Part shown: positions 1-7,676 of the stretch, piece after piece
Layout of the letters: the number at the start of each line of letters is the position of its first letter
How positions within the stretch are numbered: the first letter of the stretch is position 1
Assembly (NCBI GenBank): GCA_035293565.1
Contig: DATGMP010000071.1
Location: forward strand, 1-64,000
DNA length: 64,000 nucleotides
Direction: 5' to 3'
DNA from: DATGMP01 sp035293565
Lineage (GTDB): Bacteria; Pseudomonadota; Alphaproteobacteria; BOG-932; Roseiterribacteraceae
The notes under the pieces: generated by a model
What the model was told of the DNA's origin: nothing
Seen by the model: the letters and a program-made list of their open reading frames with translations, nothing else
The model's database searches: none
Translations under genes and position numbers: made by a program

Positions 1-42
1 AGACAATCGGGCAAGCCGCGTGACACGCCTCCACGCCGGCAA

Positions 43-78
43 TTCTTTCTCCGGGGGGCATGCCCCCCGGAGAAAGAA
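43..78. repeat. Perfect 36-bp palindrome
   Basis: Two 18-base arms are exact reverse complements with the centre between bases 60 and 61, around a GGGGGGCA/TGCCCCCC core flanked by CTTTCTCC and GGAGAAAG. There is no T-run on either side, so it does not look like an ordinary intrinsic terminator. It may be a dispersed palindromic element or the terminator of a gene lying left of the window. No gene is seen in bases 1-233. Confidence 0.7.
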
Positions 79-233
79 GCAAAAACGAAGCGGACAGATC
101 ATGAGCTACAAAAACCGGACATCTTTACAAGCTAGCGACACGGACGAACGACACGGACGAACGATGGATTCTCGGCACCGTTCCCTGACATAAAGTGTAA
201 ATTTCACGCGATTGACAGGCGTTTGGACATCCC

Positions 234-271
234 TTCAGATCCCCGTCCCCATCGCGGGAGGGGGATCTGAA
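234..271 (+). promoter_or_regulatory. Hairpin that buries a ribosome-binding site
   Basis: Bases 234-249 and 256-271 form a stem with 15 of 16 positions paired and a 6-base loop (CATCGC). The right arm contains the GGGAGGGGG purine run that would act as Shine-Dalgarno for the GTG at 275, and the stem ends only three bases before that codon. The structure could hold back translation of the following amidohydrolase. If the gene instead began at the upstream TTG at 212, the hairpin would lie inside the coding sequence. Confidence 0.45.
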
Positions 272-274
272 TAC

Positions 275-1060
275 GTGAATCTCACCAAACTTCTGGCCGA
301 CGACGAGCCCGCTGCTCATCAAGTGCTCCATGAGCATGGCGTGGCGCCCTTCGTACTCACCTGTGACCATGCGGGTAATCGCATCCCGAAGCGGTTGGGA
401 GCGCTTGGGCTAAGGTCGGCCGACCTGGAGCGACATATCGCTTGGGACATCGGCGCAGCCGGCGTGACAACGCTCCTGGCGGAGCGGCTCGACGCCATCG
501 CGATCCTGCAGACCTATTCACGGCTCGTCATCGACTGCAACCGCCCGCCCGAGGCGGAAAGCTCGATCGCGCGGATCAGCGAATATACTGAAATTCCGGG
601 AAACCTGAGCGTGTCGAAAGCCGACAAGGCCGCGCGGATCGAGGAAATCTTCCGACCCTATCATGATCGCATCGCCCGGGAGCTCGACCAGCGACAGAAG
701 GCGCAAATACCGACCGCTGTCATCGCGGTGCACAGCTTCACGCCTATCTTCAAGGGCGCTGCCCGATCCTGGCAGGCGGGCGTGCTCTATAATCGCGACG
801 GCCGAATGGCGAAGCCGATGCTGGCCCTGTTGCGGGGCGAGGGACTGGTTGTCGGCGACAACGAACCCTACGCGCTGAGCGACGCCAGCGACTACACGAT
901 CCCGGTGCATGGCGAGCGGCGCGGCCTGCCGCATGTCGAGATCGAAATCCGCCAAGATCTGATCGCCGATGCCGCCGGCCAGAAAATCTGGGCGGACCGG
1001 CTGGCGCCGATCCTGCGCGCCTGCTGGAACGAGGCTCAGCCGGCCAGGCTGGCCAAATAA
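275..1060 (+). CDS. N-formylglutamate amidohydrolase family protein
   Basis: A 261-residue protein of the FGase/HutG2-like family, zinc amidohydrolases that release formate from N-formylglutamate late in histidine breakdown. Visible family motifs are CDHAGNRIP near the N terminus, HIAWDIG, RLVIDCNR, and an AVHSFTP stretch that supplies metal-binding residues. The GTG at 275 is preferred to the TTG at 212 because family members start close to this LLADDEP-like sequence and because a GGAGG-type run lies just upstream. No other hut genes are in the window, so the substrate is not certain; many FGase-like proteins act on other N-formyl or N-acyl amides. Its 3' end overlaps the convergent allophanate hydrolase gene by 25 bases. 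Confidence 0.8.
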   Translation: MNLTKLLADDEPAAHQVLHEHGVAPFVLTCDHAGNRIPKRLGALGLRSADLERHIAWDIGAAGVTTLLAERLDAIAILQTYSRLVIDCNRPPEAESSIARISEYTEIPGNLSVSKADKAARIEEIFRPYHDRIARELDQRQKAQIPTAVIAVHSFTPIFKGAARSWQAGVLYNRDGRMAKPMLALLRGEGLVVGDNEPYALSDASDYTIPVHGERRGLPHVEIEIRQDLIADAAGQKIWADRLAPILRACWNEAQPARLAK

Positions 1061-2850
1061 GCGCGCCAGCCGCCGAACTCGGAAACATCCTTCGCGCCTT
1101 TGATCCCTTCGGCCTCGACGATGAAGCCCTTGGGCGTGGTGACGTCCGAGAGGCTGGTCGTGCCGATCCCGAGCGGCGCCGGGATTCCCGCCACGAAGCT
1201 GCCGAAAGCTTCCGGCGACAAGGCCCAAACCTCTGTCGCGATCCGAACTCCCTCGCCGGCCGCGACGCGCATCAGTCCCGGCCGAGGGGGCGGCCCGCCG
1301 GGTAGCGCGTAGAGCCGATAGTCCGGCGCGGTCGGGACGGCACGGAGAAACCGCGCACCCCGGCTCGTGAGCTCATGATTGAGCGGCATGCCCGAGAGAT
1401 GCGCACCCACGACCACCAGCTCGATCTCGCTTGAAACGGCACGCGGCTCGCCATCGGCCGGAGCCGGAACGGTCATGCCGCTGATGCCGATCTTCACGCC
1501 GGCCGCTGCGTGCAGACGCGCGCCGATCGCGGCGAGCACGCCGTCGCGGCCGGAAGGAGCGATCAGCGTCACGCCCGACGGAAAGCCGTCGCTCCGCGGC
1601 CGTCCGGGAACGGCAAGCGCGCACAAATCGAGCAGATTGACGAAATTCGTGTACGTGCCGAGCTCGCTATTCGGACCGATCGGATCCGCTTCGAGATCAG
1701 CGACTGTGCGCGGACGCGGATAAGTCGGCACGACCAGCACATCGATCGTGTTCCACACAGCTTGCGCAGCGCGCCGCAGCTCGGCCAGTTTGTAGAGCCC
1801 GCCGAAAGCATCGGCCGCGCTGAAATTTTTCGCGCCTGAGATGATGCGAAGGGTCGTCGGGTGCAGCGCCTCGGGCCTGCTCTCGATCAGCATGCGGATT
1901 GCTTCATACCGCTCGGCGACCCATGGACCGCTGTAGAGAAGCTGCGCGACAGCGAACATCGCCGACATGTCGACCGGCTTCAGTGCCGATCCCTTCAGCG
2001 CGCGAACATCGGCGAGCGTCGCATCGAATGCTCTTTCGGAATCCTTGTCGCCCGCGAAATGCCGGCTGGCCGGATCCGGCACGCCCACGCGGAGTCCGGG
2101 TGGCAAGCTCGCCGGTTGCGGCGCGATGGCGAGCGGCTTCGACCAGGGGTCCGGCGCGTCATAGCCGGCCATAATCCGGAAGACGGCATCGGCATCGGCG
2201 ACGGAGCCGGCGAAGACCGAAATCGTGTCGAGCGTCCTGCAGGCCGGCACCATGCCGCGCCCGGAGACGGAGCCCAGCGACGGCTTAAGTCCCACGATAT
2301 TGTTGAGCGCCGCCGGCACGCGGCCCGATCCTGCCGTGTCGGTGCCGAGCGAAAAGCCGACGATTCCGCGCGCGACCGCGACCGCGGAGCCGGAGCTGGA
2401 GCCGCCCGGCACGATAGTCGAATCGATTGGATTGCGCGGCACCGGATAGGGCGTGCGCACGCCGACGAGACCGGTTGCGAACTGGTCGAGATTGGTCTTG
2501 CCGATCAGGATCGCGCCCATATCGAGCAGGCGCCGCACGGCGGGTGCGCTCTCGCCGGGTGCGTAGGCGTAAGCGGGACAGGCCGCCGTGGTCGCAAGAC
2601 CGGCGACATCGATATTGTCCTTCACAGCGAAAGGCACGCCCCAGAGCGGCTTCATCACCGGATCGAATGGACCGAGCGCCGATAGCGCAGCTAAAGCATC
2701 GGTTTCCGGTACGAGGGCGATGAAGATACCCGGATCGTTCGCTGTCGCCAGTCGGCGATAGACGTCAGCGATGACATGCGCGGGATCGAGCCCGGCCGCA
2801 TATGCGGCGTGCAGCGCGGGGATGGTCGGAAATTCGGGTACAGTGCTCAT
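1036..2850 (-). CDS. atzF: Allophanate hydrolase
   Basis: A 604-residue amidase-signature enzyme, the full AtzF length, converting allophanate to ammonia and CO2. The Ser-cisSer-Lys catalytic set is visible: Lys77 in VPFAVKDN, the Ser151-153 cluster in GGSSSGSA, and Ser175 in GTDTAGSGR. After about residue 450 comes the separate C-terminal AtzF domain (VVGAHLSGMPLNHEL, later ALPGGPPPRPGL), which tells it apart from other amidases such as GatA. Start is the ATG at 2850. It is the last gene of a minus-strand run that includes a P450, 87 bases after the HbpS-like gene. No urea carboxylase or cyanuric-acid pathway gene is nearby, so the source of allophanate is not shown. Confidence 0.88.
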   Translation of the reverse strand: MSTVPEFPTIPALHAAYAAGLDPAHVIADVYRRLATANDPGIFIALVPETDALAALSALGPFDPVMKPLWGVPFAVKDNIDVAGLATTAACPAYAYAPGESAPAVRRLLDMGAILIGKTNLDQFATGLVGVRTPYPVPRNPIDSTIVPGGSSSGSAVAVARGIVGFSLGTDTAGSGRVPAALNNIVGLKPSLGSVSGRGMVPACRTLDTISVFAGSVADADAVFRIMAGYDAPDPWSKPLAIAPQPASLPPGLRVGVPDPASRHFAGDKDSERAFDATLADVRALKGSALKPVDMSAMFAVAQLLYSGPWVAERYEAIRMLIESRPEALHPTTLRIISGAKNFSAADAFGGLYKLAELRRAAQAVWNTIDVLVVPTYPRPRTVADLEADPIGPNSELGTYTNFVNLLDLCALAVPGRPRSDGFPSGVTLIAPSGRDGVLAAIGARLHAAAGVKIGISGMTVPAPADGEPRAVSSEIELVVVGAHLSGMPLNHELTSRGARFLRAVPTAPDYRLYALPGGPPPRPGLMRVAAGEGVRIATEVWALSPEAFGSFVAGIPAPLGIGTTSLSDVTTPKGFIVEAEGIKGAKDVSEFGGWRAYLASLAG

Positions 2851-2937
2851 TCAGAGCGCCACTCCACAAGATTGAATGCCGTCATTTCCGCGAAAGCGAC
2901 ATGAGAATGTCAAAGTTAAACCGAGCCTCAGCGACAC

Positions 2938-3363
2938 TCAGCCGCCGATCGCTTTCAGCGCCGCGAGCGCGATGTCGCCATCGATCTCCTGCGTCGCGCC
3001 CGACACACCGATTCCACCAAGCACCATGCCGTCCTTCAGCACCGGATAGCCGCCCATGGCCGCGATATAGTCGGGGATGGAATCGATGATCTTCACCTCC
3101 GACGGCGGCATCCGGTTCACGAAACCCTCCCATTGGTGCGTGGGCATCCCGGTATTGACGGCCGTGAAGGCCTTGCGGTTGGCTGTGATGGCGGCGATGC
3201 GCGGCGCGCCGTCGAATGAGATGAAGCCGGCAAGATTGGCCGAGGAATCCAGGATCGTGATGTGCACGCGGACGCTGAGCTCCTTCGCGCGGGCAATGGC
3301 TGCGTTGAGCATTGCCTGGATCGCGTCGACGGTAAGCGTCCCCCTGGGCGCTGCGATCTGCAT
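2938..3363 (-). CDS. GlcG/HbpS family heme-binding-like protein
   Basis: A 141-residue protein of the GlcG/HbpS (former DUF336) family. Typical features are the LTVDAIQAMLNAAIARA helix at the start, HITILDSSANLAGF, an SFDGAPRIAAITANRKAFTAV helix, and the glycine-rich end DGMVLGGIGVSGAT. Members bind heme or sit beside oxidoreductases as accessory proteins of unclear role. AGGAG lies six bases before the ATG at 3363. The gene begins 12 bases after the cytochrome P450 stop, so the two are almost certainly co-transcribed; a heme-binding helper for the P450 is an inference. Confidence 0.78.
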   Translation of the reverse strand: MQIAAPRGTLTVDAIQAMLNAAIARAKELSVRVHITILDSSANLAGFISFDGAPRIAAITANRKAFTAVNTGMPTHQWEGFVNRMPPSEVKIIDSIPDYIAAMGGYPVLKDGMVLGGIGVSGATQEIDGDIALAALKAIGG

Positions 3364-3375
3364 ATCGATCTCCTG

Positions 3376-4608
3376 TCAATGTGTCCGGCGGCTGTAGGTG
3401 ATGGGAAGCGCGTTCAATGTGCGGAGCGACAGCCCCGGGAGATGCGCGAGCGCCGCGCCGGGCGCAAGCCGAATGTCCTCCAGCCGCTCCAGGATCGAGT
3501 GGAACGCCGCGTTGAGCTCGAGCCGCGCATACGGTGATCCCAGACAGTGATGGACCCCCTGGCTGAAGGCCAGATGCGTCTTCGCGTTTTCGCGGCTAAG
3601 GTCGAGCTTCCCCGGATCGGCGAACTGCTCCGGGTCGCGATTGGCGGCCGCGAAGCGAAGATGCACCATTGCGCCTTTCGGGATGCGCACACCGCGCAAC
3701 TCGGCATCTTGCGCCGCGACGCGGAAGAAACCTTGGCTCGGAGATTCGAGGCGCAGCACCTCCTCGACGAAATTCTCGACGAGGTCCGGCCGCCGGCGAA
3801 GCTCTGTCAGAATGTCTCGACGTTGCGCAAGAATCGCCATGCCCGCGCCGAGCGCGCTGGTCGCGGTTTCGTGACCGCCGACGATGAGATGCTCGGCGAG
3901 GCCGACTTTGTCGGCGAGGCGCATGTCGCTGCCATCGGGCATCTTTGCATTGGCAAGGTCGGTCAGTATGTCCTCGGCCGGCTCCGCGCGCTTCCGCTCC
4001 ATATGGGCGATCAGATATTTCTGCAGCGCGACCTCTTCCTGGGCCACTACGATCTCGCGCTCCTCGCTGAGGCCGTAGGTCAGTGGCTCGACCCAGACGT
4101 CCGACCAATGCTTGATGCGGTCGGCGTCCTCGAAGGGGAGACCCAGGAGGCGCGTGATCACCCTGATGGGCAAAGACCACGCGACCTCCTTCATGAACTC
4201 ACAGCCGCCTTCGGGCATGGCCGCGATCAGCTCGTCGACCGCGGCTTGGACGAATCCCGTCTGCGCCTTCACCCGCTGGGGCGAAAAGGCGGTTCGCACC
4301 GCCGCTCGATAGCCGGTGTGACGCGGCGGGTCCGTGGTGAGCTTGGTGTCGCGTGGAAATCCCTCCGCCTCCAAGATCGCGCGCGCCTTCTCATGCTTGA
4401 TGAGCTGCGCCTCGGGGAGAGCCCGCATGTCGATGGACCAGATCTCCGGATGGGCGACGACGTGCTGAATGTCTTTGTACTTGGAGACGACGTAGGCGTT
4501 GATCTGCGGCATGAAATAGACCGGCGCCTGCTCCAGCAGCGCCGCGTAGTAGCGGTAGGGGTCCTCCTGAATATCGGGATCCATGAAGCTGTGCGCGGCG
4601 AGGTCCAT
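3376..4608 (-). CDS. Cytochrome P450
   Basis: A 410-residue soluble bacterial P450. Signatures are the I-helix GGHETA (residues 244-249), the ExxR pair Glu283/Arg286 in EEVLR, and the heme loop FSQGVHHCLG with the thiolate ligand Cys355. The ATG at 4608 shares its A with the TGA of the upstream alcohol dehydrogenase gene (TGATG), so start and operon membership are clear. No ferredoxin or ferredoxin reductase is encoded in the window; its electron donor must come from elsewhere. Together with the dehydrogenase and the LLM flavoprotein it suggests oxidation of a hydrophobic alcohol or ring compound, but the substrate cannot be read from the sequence. Confidence 0.92.
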   Translation of the reverse strand: MDLAAHSFMDPDIQEDPYRYYAALLEQAPVYFMPQINAYVVSKYKDIQHVVAHPEIWSIDMRALPEAQLIKHEKARAILEAEGFPRDTKLTTDPPRHTGYRAAVRTAFSPQRVKAQTGFVQAAVDELIAAMPEGGCEFMKEVAWSLPIRVITRLLGLPFEDADRIKHWSDVWVEPLTYGLSEEREIVVAQEEVALQKYLIAHMERKRAEPAEDILTDLANAKMPDGSDMRLADKVGLAEHLIVGGHETATSALGAGMAILAQRRDILTELRRRPDLVENFVEEVLRLESPSQGFFRVAAQDAELRGVRIPKGAMVHLRFAAANRDPEQFADPGKLDLSRENAKTHLAFSQGVHHCLGSPYARLELNAAFHSILERLEDIRLAPGAALAHLPGLSLRTLNALPITYSRRTH

Positions 4609-5543
4609 CACGGCTCCAACACGACCTTGATCACCCCGGATTTCCGGTCCCGCGCGACCTCGAAGGCCTCGGCGGCTGCTTCGAGCGGGAAACGATGGGT
4701 GATGATGCTGCGTCCGATCACAGGAGTGGCGCCGAGCAGCGCCGCCGCATTGTCGATGTCGCGCACGACCCCAGCACGGCCATACATGGTCGAGCCTACG
4801 ATGATCGGCTCCTTGGCCGCAATTTCGAGGCCCGGCAGTCGGACCTCCTCCCAGGAAGCGGAGAGCAGCAGCAGCTTGCCGTTCGGCCGGAGCCACGCGC
4901 ACGCGTCGGCGGACCCCGAGACGCTGCCGGCGCTCTCGATTGCGACATCGTACTCACCCTTGGGCTCGCCGGCGCCGAGATGCTCGCCGGCGGTCTTCTG
5001 ATGGTCATGGCGCGCCGACAGTGCAACCTCGCATCCGATAGCAGCCGCGGCGGCGACGGCGCAAAGGCCGATCGTGCCGCCGCCGATCACCACCACGCGA
5101 TCCGTGGGGACCACGCCGGCGCGGCGCATGCCGTGAATCGCGACCGCCAGCGGCTCGACGAGACTCGCCGTGGCAACATCGAGCCGATCGGGCAGCCGCA
5201 CGAGGCAGCGCTCGGGCACCAGGATCTCCTCCGCCATGCCGCCGTCGCGGCCGACGCCGTAAATGCGCTCCACGCCGGCGCGGCAGACCTGATATTCACC
5301 CGAGCGGCAGAATTCGCATTGGCCGCAGGGCTCGACCGGCTCAATTGCGACGGGCGTGCCGTCAGCCAGCACACCCGCCATCTCGTGGCCCGGAACGCCG
5401 GTCACGGCAAAGCCGCTGTCGAGCATCGCGAGATCCGATCCACAGATGCCGGCCGAGGTGATACTGACCCTGATGCCAGGCCCGGTCGGCGCCGGCAGAT
5501 CATGCACCTCGACCTTACCGGAAACGAAGCGGACAGCCTTCAC
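4608..5543 (-). CDS. Zinc-dependent alcohol dehydrogenase
   Basis: A 311-residue medium-chain dehydrogenase/reductase, short for the family. Present are the catalytic zinc site (Cys in GICGSD and GHE), the structural-zinc cysteines in CGQCEFCRSGEYQVC, and the Rossmann motif VVIGGGTIGL. The start is the GTG at 5543, which overlaps the stop of the LLM oxidoreductase gene (GTGA, 4 bases); its own stop overlaps the P450 start. It would oxidise an alcohol with NAD(P), possibly a product of the neighbouring P450. The family is broad, so sorbitol, threonine or aromatic alcohol substrates are all possible. Confidence 0.85.
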   Translation of the reverse strand: MKAVRFVSGKVEVHDLPAPTGPGIRVSITSAGICGSDLAMLDSGFAVTGVPGHEMAGVLADGTPVAIEPVEPCGQCEFCRSGEYQVCRAGVERIYGVGRDGGMAEEILVPERCLVRLPDRLDVATASLVEPLAVAIHGMRRAGVVPTDRVVVIGGGTIGLCAVAAAAAIGCEVALSARHDHQKTAGEHLGAGEPKGEYDVAIESAGSVSGSADACAWLRPNGKLLLLSASWEEVRLPGLEIAAKEPIIVGSTMYGRAGVVRDIDNAAALLGATPVIGRSIITHRFPLEAAAEAFEVARDRKSGVIKVVLEP

Positions 5544-6385
5544 GAATTGAACGCCGCTAGCGGGGTGAGCTTCTCGAGCTCCCGTAGGATTTCGTCGCGG
5601 CTCAGGTCTGGGATTTCCAGCAACACACGCTGGATTCCGGCTTCATGATAGGCTTCGAGCCGCGCCGCATCGGCGGGCGCGCGGAAGGCCGTAATCGACA
5701 AGGTCGAGAAATCGCGCCCCGCCTCGTCGGCGACACGGCGTAGGCGCGCGACGTTCTCTTTGGGATCGAAGGCCGGGTTCGCGCGCGGGAACCAACCGTC
5801 GCAATAATCGACGACACGCTGCAGCGTCTTGTCGGTCTCGCCGCCGAGCAAGATCGGCGGATGCGGCTTCTGCGCGGGCTTGGGATAGAACCAGACCGGA
5901 TCGAAGTTCACCATCTCGCCGTGGAATGCGGGCTCCTCCTCGGTCCACAGCGCCTTCATCGCCAGAATGCGCTCGCGCAGCAGCCTGAAGCGGGTCCGGA
6001 ACTCGGTTCCGTGATTCTCCATCTCCTCCGCGTTCCAGCCGCCGCCGATACCGAACATGAACCTGCCGCCCGACAGCCGGTCGAGGCTCGATACGGATTT
6101 GGCGGTGACGATCGGGTCCCGCTCGACGACCAGGCAGATGCCGGTGCCGAGCAGCAGCTTCTTGGTCGCCGCCGCGGCGAAGGAAAGCGCCACGAAGGGA
6201 TCGTCGGTATGCTTGTAACGCTCCTGCAGCGGGCCACCGCTCGGGAACGGCGAGCGCCGGCTGGTCGGGATGTGGGTGTGCTCGCAGACGAACAGCGATT
6301 CGAACCCGCGCGCCTCCAGCGCCGCCGCCAGCTCGTCGGCCCGGATCCCGTAATCGGTCGGAAAATAGAAAACGCCAACCTTCAT
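5540..6385 (-). CDS. LLM-class flavin-dependent oxidoreductase (F420-type subgroup)
   Basis: A 281-residue luciferase-like TIM barrel. Typical pieces are KVGVFYFPTDYGI at the N terminus, ESLFVCEHTHIP, LLLGTGICLV..RDP and SGGRFMFGIGGGWNAEEMENHG. This layout matches the subgroup named after Mycobacterium Rv2161c, annotated as F420-dependent; FMN use is equally possible in a proteobacterium. ATG at 6385 lies four bases after the stop of the PPOX gene, and the stop overlaps the alcohol dehydrogenase start, so it is the second gene of the operon. Pairing with a PPOX-fold protein suggests a shared deazaflavin or flavin cofactor. Confidence 0.85.
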   Translation of the reverse strand: MKVGVFYFPTDYGIRADELAAALEARGFESLFVCEHTHIPTSRRSPFPSGGPLQERYKHTDDPFVALSFAAAATKKLLLGTGICLVVERDPIVTAKSVSSLDRLSGGRFMFGIGGGWNAEEMENHGTEFRTRFRLLRERILAMKALWTEEEPAFHGEMVNFDPVWFYPKPAQKPHPPILLGGETDKTLQRVVDYCDGWFPRANPAFDPKENVARLRRVADEAGRDFSTLSITAFRAPADAARLEAYHEAGIQRVLLEIPDLSRDEILRELEKLTPLAAFNS

Positions 6386-6389
6386 GGCC

Positions 6390-6824
6390 TCACCTTTCTT
6401 CCTCGATGGAGAGATTACCCCAGCTCGTCACAAGCGCGATACGGAGCGCGATGACCGGCAGATGCGCGATCCGCATCGGCCCGAGTTGGGGGTACCGCGC
6501 CTTCAGCGCTGCCTGGGCCTCGGCATGCTCGGGCCCGCGCTCTAAAATCTCGGCCCGGCCGCGCAACATGACCCAACCCAGCCGATGCCAATCCTCGTCA
6601 TACCGATCGGCTGTGAAGGCGACCTGTGGATTCTCGATGATATTTCGAAGCCGCTTCAAGGCGATATCGGTCCTCTTCGGCTTCTCGTCGATGGCGATAT
6701 AGAGACTCGTATTGCGAAGCGCGAAGCAGACCGGCACCAGATGGGGGGCGCCTACCTTGTCCGCCGTCGCCAGATGGCCGACCCGGCAGCTTTCCAGAAA
6801 CGCGCGCTCGGCTTCCGACAGCAT
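6390..6824 (-). CDS. PPOX-class pyridoxamine 5'-phosphate oxidase-fold protein
   Basis: A 144-residue split-barrel flavoprotein resembling the Rv0121 group of probable F420-dependent enzymes. Supporting stretches are FLESCRVGHLATADKVGAPHLVPVCFAL, then DEKPKRT, the cofactor-phosphate-contact region LKRLRNIIENPQVAF, and a C-terminal WGNLSIEEE. It is the first gene of the minus-strand operon with the LLM oxidoreductase and P450, and is separated by 54 bases from the divergent crotonase gene, so both promoters must lie in 6825-6878. Cofactor (F420 or FMN) and substrate are not determined by the sequence. Confidence 0.8.
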   Translation of the reverse strand: MLSEAERAFLESCRVGHLATADKVGAPHLVPVCFALRNTSLYIAIDEKPKRTDIALKRLRNIIENPQVAFTADRYDEDWHRLGWVMLRGRAEILERGPEHAEAQAALKARYPQLGPMRIAHLPVIALRIALVTSWGNLSIEEER

Positions 6825-6878
6825 GGCAGGAAGGATATAGCTGCTCTACCCGCCTGGACAGACTTGAAGGAACCCAAA

Positions 6879-7673
6879 GTGAGCGAGCTGATCAACTGCC
6901 CCAACCTCAAATTCTCCGTCGCTGACGGCATCGGGCGGATCCTGCTCGACCGGCCGGAGCGGATGAATGCCTTCACTTTCGAGATGATCGACGCCTGGGC
7001 CGCGGCGCTGCGTCATTGTCGTACCGATGACGCCGTGAAGGTGGTAACCGTCACCGGCGCGGGTCCCGCCTTCTGCAGCGGCGGCGACATCGTCGAGATG
7101 GCTGACCGGCTGGGGCAATCCCCGGAGCAGCGCAAGGCCGAGATCTTCCACCGCGTGCAGCGCATCCCGCTGGCGCTCGAGGATCTAGACAAGCCGGTCA
7201 TCGCGATCGTGAACGGCGTCGCAACCGGCGCGGGCATGGATCTGGCCCTGATGTGCGACATCCGCTACGCGGCCGAGAGCGCCCGCTTCGCCGAGACCTA
7301 TCTCAAGGTCGGCCTCGTGCCGGGCGCCGGCGGCGCGCATTTCCTGCCAAGGCTGGTCGGCGCATCCAAGGCGCTGGAGCTGTTCCTGACCGCCGAGTTC
7401 ATAGATGCGCAAGAGGCGCTCAGGCTCGGCATCGTCAACAGGGTCTTCCCCGACGCCAGCCTCACCGAGGAGACTGCCAAGATCGTGAAGCGCATGGCTG
7501 CCGGCCCCTCCTTCGCGACGCGCGCTATCAAGCGCGCGATCTATCAAGGGATGCGCAACGATCTCAGGACCAATCTCGATCTCATCTCCTCGCATTACGC
7601 GGTCGCGACCGCGGCAGTGGACCACCGCGCCGCCGTCGAGTCTTTCGTGGCGGAACGAAAGCGGAAGTCCTAG
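6879..7673 (+). CDS. Enoyl-CoA hydratase/isomerase (crotonase) family protein
   Basis: A 264-residue crotonase. GTG at 6879 is chosen because AAGGA lies eight bases upstream and family homology begins at about residue 10. The oxyanion-hole segments are present (FCSGGDIVEM; GVATGAGMDLALMCDIRYA). Compared with classical enoyl-CoA hydratase, both acid positions differ: the GGGCE glutamate is aspartate (GAGMD), and the PEI glutamate position is tyrosine (FAETYLKVGLVPGAGG). Hydratase activity should therefore not be assumed; isomerase, hydrolase or another crotonase reaction is possible. It lies divergent to the P450 operon and converges, three bases apart, on an SDR gene. Confidence 0.85.
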   Translation: MSELINCPNLKFSVADGIGRILLDRPERMNAFTFEMIDAWAAALRHCRTDDAVKVVTVTGAGPAFCSGGDIVEMADRLGQSPEQRKAEIFHRVQRIPLALEDLDKPVIAIVNGVATGAGMDLALMCDIRYAAESARFAETYLKVGLVPGAGGAHFLPRLVGASKALELFLTAEFIDAQEALRLGIVNRVFPDASLTEETAKIVKRMAAGPSFATRAIKRAIYQGMRNDLRTNLDLISSHYAVATAAVDHRAAVESFVAERKRKS

Positions 7674-7676
7674 CGC

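Noticed and set aside
3547..5001. 484-codon open frame on the plus strand opposite the P450 and alcohol dehydrogenase genes
   Set aside because: It is antisense to two certain genes; its open length follows from high GC and third-position bias, and the translation has no protein-like motifs.
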